This document shows positions 4,957-7,596 of a stretch of 7,596 nucleotides of DNA, piece after piece. The position numbers and the translations under genes are program-made. A model generated the notes under the pieces. That model had not been told where the DNA came from. It did no database searches and was given only the letters and a program-made list of their open reading frames with translations. Numbering within the stretch: position 1 is the first letter of the stretch; every line of letters starts with the position of its first letter. The stretch is from Desulfobulbus sp. (lineage in GTDB: Bacteria > Pseudomonadota > Gammaproteobacteria > Burkholderiales > Rhodocyclaceae): assembly GCA_009782025.1 (NCBI GenBank), contig WQUQ01000034.1, forward strand, positions 1 through 7,596, written 5' to 3'.

Positions 4957-7245
4957 TCAGGCCGGCAGGGTTTTGGACGGTTCGGGGGCGGCGGGCAACT
5001 CCGGCTCGCTATCGACGTTGCGCGCCTGCGCCTGGTAGAGCTTGTAGTAATGGCCTTCGGCGGCCATCAATTCGTCGTGATTGCCGACCTCGACGATGCG
5101 CCCGCGATCCATGACCACCAGCCGGTCGGCCTTCCTCAGCGTACTCAGGCGGTGGGCGATGGCGATGGTGGTGCGGCCCTTGACCAGATTGTCGAGCGCT
5201 TTCTGAATCTCTTTCTCGGTTTCGGTATCGACCGCCGAGGTGGCCTCGTCGAGGATCAGGATGCGCGGGTCGATCAACAGCGCCCGGGCGATGGAAATGC
5301 GCTGGCGCTCGCCGCCGGAAAGCCCCTGGCCGCGCTCGCCGACCAGCGAATCGTAGCCGTGCGGCAGGCGCAGGATGAACTCGTGGGCGTGCGCCGCGCG
5401 GGCGGCGACGACGATTTCGCCGCGCGTGGCCTCGGGTTTGCCGTAGGCGATGTTGTCGGCGATGGTGCCGAAAAAAAGAAATGGCTCCTGCAACACCAAA
5501 CCGATATGCCGACGGTATTCGGCGATCGGCACCGTGCGCACGTCGACACCGTCGATCAACACCTGGCCCTCGGTCACGTCGTAGAAGCGGCAGATCAGAT
5601 TGACCAGCGTCGATTTGCCGGAACCGCTGTGGCCGACCAGGCCGATCATCTCGCCCGGCTCGATCAAGAGGTCGACATCCTGGGTCACGGCGCGCGTGCC
5701 GTAGCGAAAGCTGGCCCGCTTCAGTTCGATGCAGCCGGCCACCTGATCCAGATGCACCGGCCGGCTCGGCTCGGGCACGCTGGATACGTGGTCGAGAATG
5801 TCGAAAATGCGCTTGGTCGACGAGGCGGCGCGCTGCGTCGCCGAGACGATGCGGCTCATCGAATCGAGCCGCGTGTAGAAGCGGCCGATGTAGGCGAGAA
5901 AGGCGGTGAGCACGCCGACCGTCGAATCGCCCTCGGCGATCTGCCAGATGCCGAAGACCCACACCACCAGCAGGCCGACCTCGGTGAGCAGGGTCACGGT
6001 CGGGGTGAACAGCGACCAGGTGCGGTTGAGTTTGTCGTTCATCGCCAGGTTGTGCTCATTGGCGGCGCGGAAACGCTGGCCCTCGCGCTTTTCCTGGGCA
6101 AAAGCCTTGACCACGCGGATGCCCGGAATGGTATCGGCCAGCACATTGGTGACTTCGGCCCAGACGCGGTCGATCTTCTCGAAGCCGGTGCGCAGTTTCT
6201 CGCGCACGATGTGGATCAGCCAGCCGATGATCGGCAGCGGCAGCAGCGTCACCAGGGCCAGCCACGGATTGATCGAGAACAGGATGACCGCCGTCATGAC
6301 GATCATCAGCACGTCGGTGGCGAAGTTGAGCAGATCGAGCGAGAGGAAGATGTTGATGCGATCCGTCTCGTTGCCGATGCGCGCCATCAGGTCGCCGGTG
6401 CGCTTGCCGCCGAAATATTCCAGCGACAGGCCGAGCAGGTGATCGTAAGTCTGCGTGCGCAAATCGCGGCCCATGCGCTCGGAAACCCGCGCCAGAATCA
6501 GCGTGCGCAGCCAGCCCAGCACCCAGGCCAAGAGCGCCGCGCCAAAGAGGCCGCTGAGGTAAAGCGCCACCAGTTGCCAGTCGATCGGCCGGCCGTTCTG
6601 GAATGGAATCAACACGTTATCCATCAGCGGCATGGTCAGGTAGGGGGGCACCAGCGTCGCCGCCGTCGAGGCCAGCATCAGGATGAAGCCGAGCAGCAAC
6701 GGCCCCCGGTACGGCCGGGCGAAACGCCACAGGCGGAACAGCGTCCACGTCGATGGCGGCGCGGCCGCCTCGCGGTTGCAGGCCGGACAGTCCTCCGCGC
6801 CGGGCGGCAGCGGCGTCTGGCAGATCGGGCACAACTCGGCGGCGGGGCGCTGCACCGGTTGGCCACTGATCCGGCTGTCGCGGTACAGGTCGAACTCGCC
6901 GATCAGGCGCAGCGCCGCCAGGTTGCGCGCCACGGTATAGCGCCAGCAGGCCAGCCGGCCGGCGCTGGCGAACAGTTCCAGCGTGCCGACGCCGGCATGG
7001 TCGCGCTGGTCGAGGACGAGGCCGGCGGCCAGTTCCCAGGTCTGCGCTGGCGCTTCGGCCGTACTCCAGGCCAGCAGGCGGCGGTCGGTCAATAACACCA
7101 GTCCGGGGGCGAAATAGAGGCGCTGGTCGAGATCGGTTTCCAGCCACGCCCGGATCGTTTCATCGGCTTGCAAGGCGGCGCTGACGAGAGCGGACCACGG
7201 GGCCGGGAGCGGCGGGATGGCGACTGGCAGGGGGAAATGAGACAT
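4957..7245 (-). CDS. Cyanophycin-cluster ABC exporter half-transporter with N-terminal accessory domain and zinc ribbon
   Basis: A 762-residue type IV (ABCB/MsbA-like) half-transporter that would act as a dimer in the inner membrane; the substrate is unknown. Residues 1-135 form a soluble domain with LYFAPGLVLLTDRRLLAWS (43-61), possibly PH-like. C139-P-I-C142 and C153-P-A-C156 form a zinc ribbon. Hydrophobic segments lie near 182-202, 226-248, 305-325, 328-346, 416-436 and 440-458. The ATPase domain is complete: Walker A GHSGSGKST (538-546), Q-loop Q586, signature LSGGE (642-646), Walker B ILILDE (662-667), D-loop SAVD (670-673) and switch His698. A Pro/Glu-rich tail follows 745. ATG 7245 is the only start, with an in-frame TGA 13 codons upstream and no alternative between. 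It has no Shine-Dalgarno and is first in the gene run. Related cphA clusters carry the same type of gene, usually annotated as cyanophycin metabolism-associated ABC transporter. Confidence 0.9.
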   Translation of the reverse strand: MSHFPLPVAIPPLPAPWSALVSAALQADETIRAWLETDLDQRLYFAPGLVLLTDRRLLAWSTAEAPAQTWELAAGLVLDQRDHAGVGTLELFASAGRLACWRYTVARNLAALRLIGEFDLYRDSRISGQPVQRPAAELCPICQTPLPPGAEDCPACNREAAAPPSTWTLFRLWRFARPYRGPLLLGFILMLASTAATLVPPYLTMPLMDNVLIPFQNGRPIDWQLVALYLSGLFGAALLAWVLGWLRTLILARVSERMGRDLRTQTYDHLLGLSLEYFGGKRTGDLMARIGNETDRINIFLSLDLLNFATDVLMIVMTAVILFSINPWLALVTLLPLPIIGWLIHIVREKLRTGFEKIDRVWAEVTNVLADTIPGIRVVKAFAQEKREGQRFRAANEHNLAMNDKLNRTWSLFTPTVTLLTEVGLLVVWVFGIWQIAEGDSTVGVLTAFLAYIGRFYTRLDSMSRIVSATQRAASSTKRIFDILDHVSSVPEPSRPVHLDQVAGCIELKRASFRYGTRAVTQDVDLLIEPGEMIGLVGHSGSGKSTLVNLICRFYDVTEGQVLIDGVDVRTVPIAEYRRHIGLVLQEPFLFFGTIADNIAYGKPEATRGEIVVAARAAHAHEFILRLPHGYDSLVGERGQGLSGGERQRISIARALLIDPRILILDEATSAVDTETEKEIQKALDNLVKGRTTIAIAHRLSTLRKADRLVVMDRGRIVEVGNHDELMAAEGHYYKLYQAQARNVDSEPELPAAPEPSKTLPA

Positions 7246-7251
7246 CGCGGG

Positions 7252-7257
7252 AGTATA
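7252..7257 (-). promoter_or_regulatory. Candidate -10 box for the ABC-DUF1854-cphA' genes
   Basis: The minus strand reads TATACT (5 of 6 matches to TATAAT), followed by six bases and then the ABC ATG at 7245. Seventeen bases further upstream is GCTCGC, which is not a -35, so an activator would be needed if this is real. The predicted transcript start falls on or next to the A of the start codon, which would make a leaderless mRNA and agrees with the lack of a Shine-Dalgarno. Confidence 0.35.
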
Positions 7258-7314
7258 GCGGAAGGCTCGGGCGGGCGAGCGTCAGGCCGGCCAGCGCACA
7301 GGGCAATCGATTGC

Positions 7315-7344
7315 TTATTCCATTTCTATTTCAATCGGTAATTA
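7315..7344. repeat. AT-rich box, copy A
   Basis: This begins TTATTCCATTTCTATT and ends CGGTAATTA. It aligns with 7486-7514 over its whole length with a few changes and one length difference. It precedes palindromic element A by 25 bp, just as the second copy precedes element B, so box and palindrome may be parts of one repeated unit. Confidence 0.6.
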
Positions 7345-7369
7345 TTGGTAGGCCGGGCTGCACCCGATC

Positions 7370-7444
7370 GTCATTGCGCGCTCCGTCGCGGAATCCATGC
7401 GGTGAGTGGATTCTGCGACTACGCTTTACTCCGCACAGAATGAC
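7370..7444. repeat. Dispersed palindromic element, copy A (diverged)
   Basis: Outer ends are GTCATT (7370-7375) and AATGAC (7439-7444). The left arm 7370-7397 folds back on itself (ATTGCGCG with CGCGGAAT, one mismatch). A 9-nt spacer follows, then the right arm 7407-7444, which has 10 extra bases compared with copy B, leaving only ATTCTG/CAGAAT as a solid stem. The ends TGGATT and AATCCA are as in copy B. It resembles the GTCATTCC...GGAATCCA intergenic repeats common in proteobacteria. Confidence 0.75.
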
Positions 7445-7485
7445 GATTCTCGGCGGTTTGTTGTCGTTACGAACGAGAAATTGAA

Positions 7486-7514
7486 TTATTCCATTTTTAT
7501 TCACCCGGCAATTA
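7486..7514. repeat. AT-rich box, copy B
   Basis: This begins TTATTCCATTTTTATT and ends CGGCAATTA, matching copy A at 7315-7344. It lies 6 bp before palindromic element B, against 25 bp for copy A. Confidence 0.6.
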
Positions 7515-7520
7515 AGTTTT

Positions 7521-7585
7521 GTCATTCCGCGCGTAGTCGCGGAATCCAAAAGCCGCATGGATGCTGCGACTACGCGCAGCATGAC
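7521..7585. repeat. Dispersed palindromic element, copy B (double hairpin, intact)
   Basis: A 65-bp element with 28-bp arms (7521-7548 and 7558-7585) that are inverted copies with four differences, separated by 9 nt. Each arm also contains its own perfect 8-bp stem: ATTCCGCG/CGCGGAAT (7524-7531, 7538-7545) and ATGCTGCG/CGCAGCAT (7561-7568, 7575-7582), with loops CGTAGT and ACTACG that are reverse complements of each other. The four differences between the arms fall in two base pairs and are compensatory. No protein is encoded; it looks like a non-autonomous REP or MITE-like element. Confidence 0.85.
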
Positions 7586-7596
7586 GCAGCAGGAAT

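Larger units (their letters stand above)
7246..7596. other. Non-coding right end, 351 bp, filled with repeats
   Basis: I find no gene here. About 70 bp next to the ABC gene are GC-rich and hold the candidate -10 box and a GGCCGGCC palindrome (7286-7293). From 7303 on, the sequence turns AT-rich (GCAATCGATTGC, 7303-7314, is itself a perfect 12-bp palindrome) and alternates with two copies of a palindromic element listed separately. A minus-strand open frame of 83 codons here consists only of these repeats and is not a gene. Confidence 0.75.

Noticed and set aside
5050..7095. 681-codon open frame on the plus strand
   Set aside because: It is antisense to the ABC gene, whose ATPase motifs are all intact. 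The product is rich in Asp, His, Gln and Arg and looks like a reverse-complement artefact.
7331..7582. 83-codon minus-strand open frame at the right end
   Set aside because: It is made entirely of the two palindromic elements and AT boxes, with no Shine-Dalgarno and no family features.
7315..7585. CRISPR array
   Set aside because: There are only two diverged copies of a palindromic element, with no regular short repeats or uniform spacers.

Overview
The window is GC-rich and every gene I can support is on the minus strand. It reads from right to left as a cyanophycin gene cluster: an ABC exporter-like protein (7245-4957), a small DUF1854 protein (4948-4478), a short CphA-type paralogue (4409-2130), a BrnT/BrnA toxin-antitoxin pair (2097-1521) and the first 458 codons of a second cyanophycin synthetase that runs off the left edge (1375-1). 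Cyanophycin is the multi-L-arginyl-poly-L-aspartate nitrogen reserve polymer. Paired cphA genes next to a dedicated ABC transporter and a DUF1854 protein are an arrangement I associate with Betaproteobacteria (Ralstonia/Cupriavidus, Rhodocyclaceae and relatives). The high GC and the dispersed palindromes fit that group, but genus cannot be fixed from the sequence.

Core pathway: each CphA has an N domain and an ATP-grasp (G) domain that adds Asp to the chain. In a full CphA, a Mur-ligase-like (M) domain then adds Arg to the Asp side chain. The paralogue at 4409-2130 has an intact-looking N-domain HxxEH and ATP-grasp core. Its Mur domain ends early and has altered motifs. The left-edge CphA has the reverse N-domain state: its HxxEH reads HALEF. 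The pair therefore looks functionally divided. The ABC protein carries an N-terminal domain that may be PH-like and a CxxC...CxxC zinc ribbon before a complete exporter half-transporter. The DUF1854 gene starts 8 nt after its stop. The role of both in cyanophycin metabolism is not known to me.

Inserted material: between the two cphA genes sit brnT-brnA, with a candidate promoter and operator overlapping the 3' end of the upstream cphA paralogue, followed by a pair of REP-like palindromes in opposite orientation that make a near-perfect 25-bp inverted repeat. This probably uncouples the two cphA genes transcriptionally.

Right end: 7246-7596 has no gene. It holds a candidate -10 box just upstream of the ABC start and two diverged copies of a dispersed element, each an AT-rich box followed by a double-hairpin palindrome. 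One copy shows paired base changes that keep both hairpins intact.

Most initiation sites here (ABC, DUF1854, both cphA genes, brnT) lack a visible Shine-Dalgarno sequence. Only brnA has a clear one.
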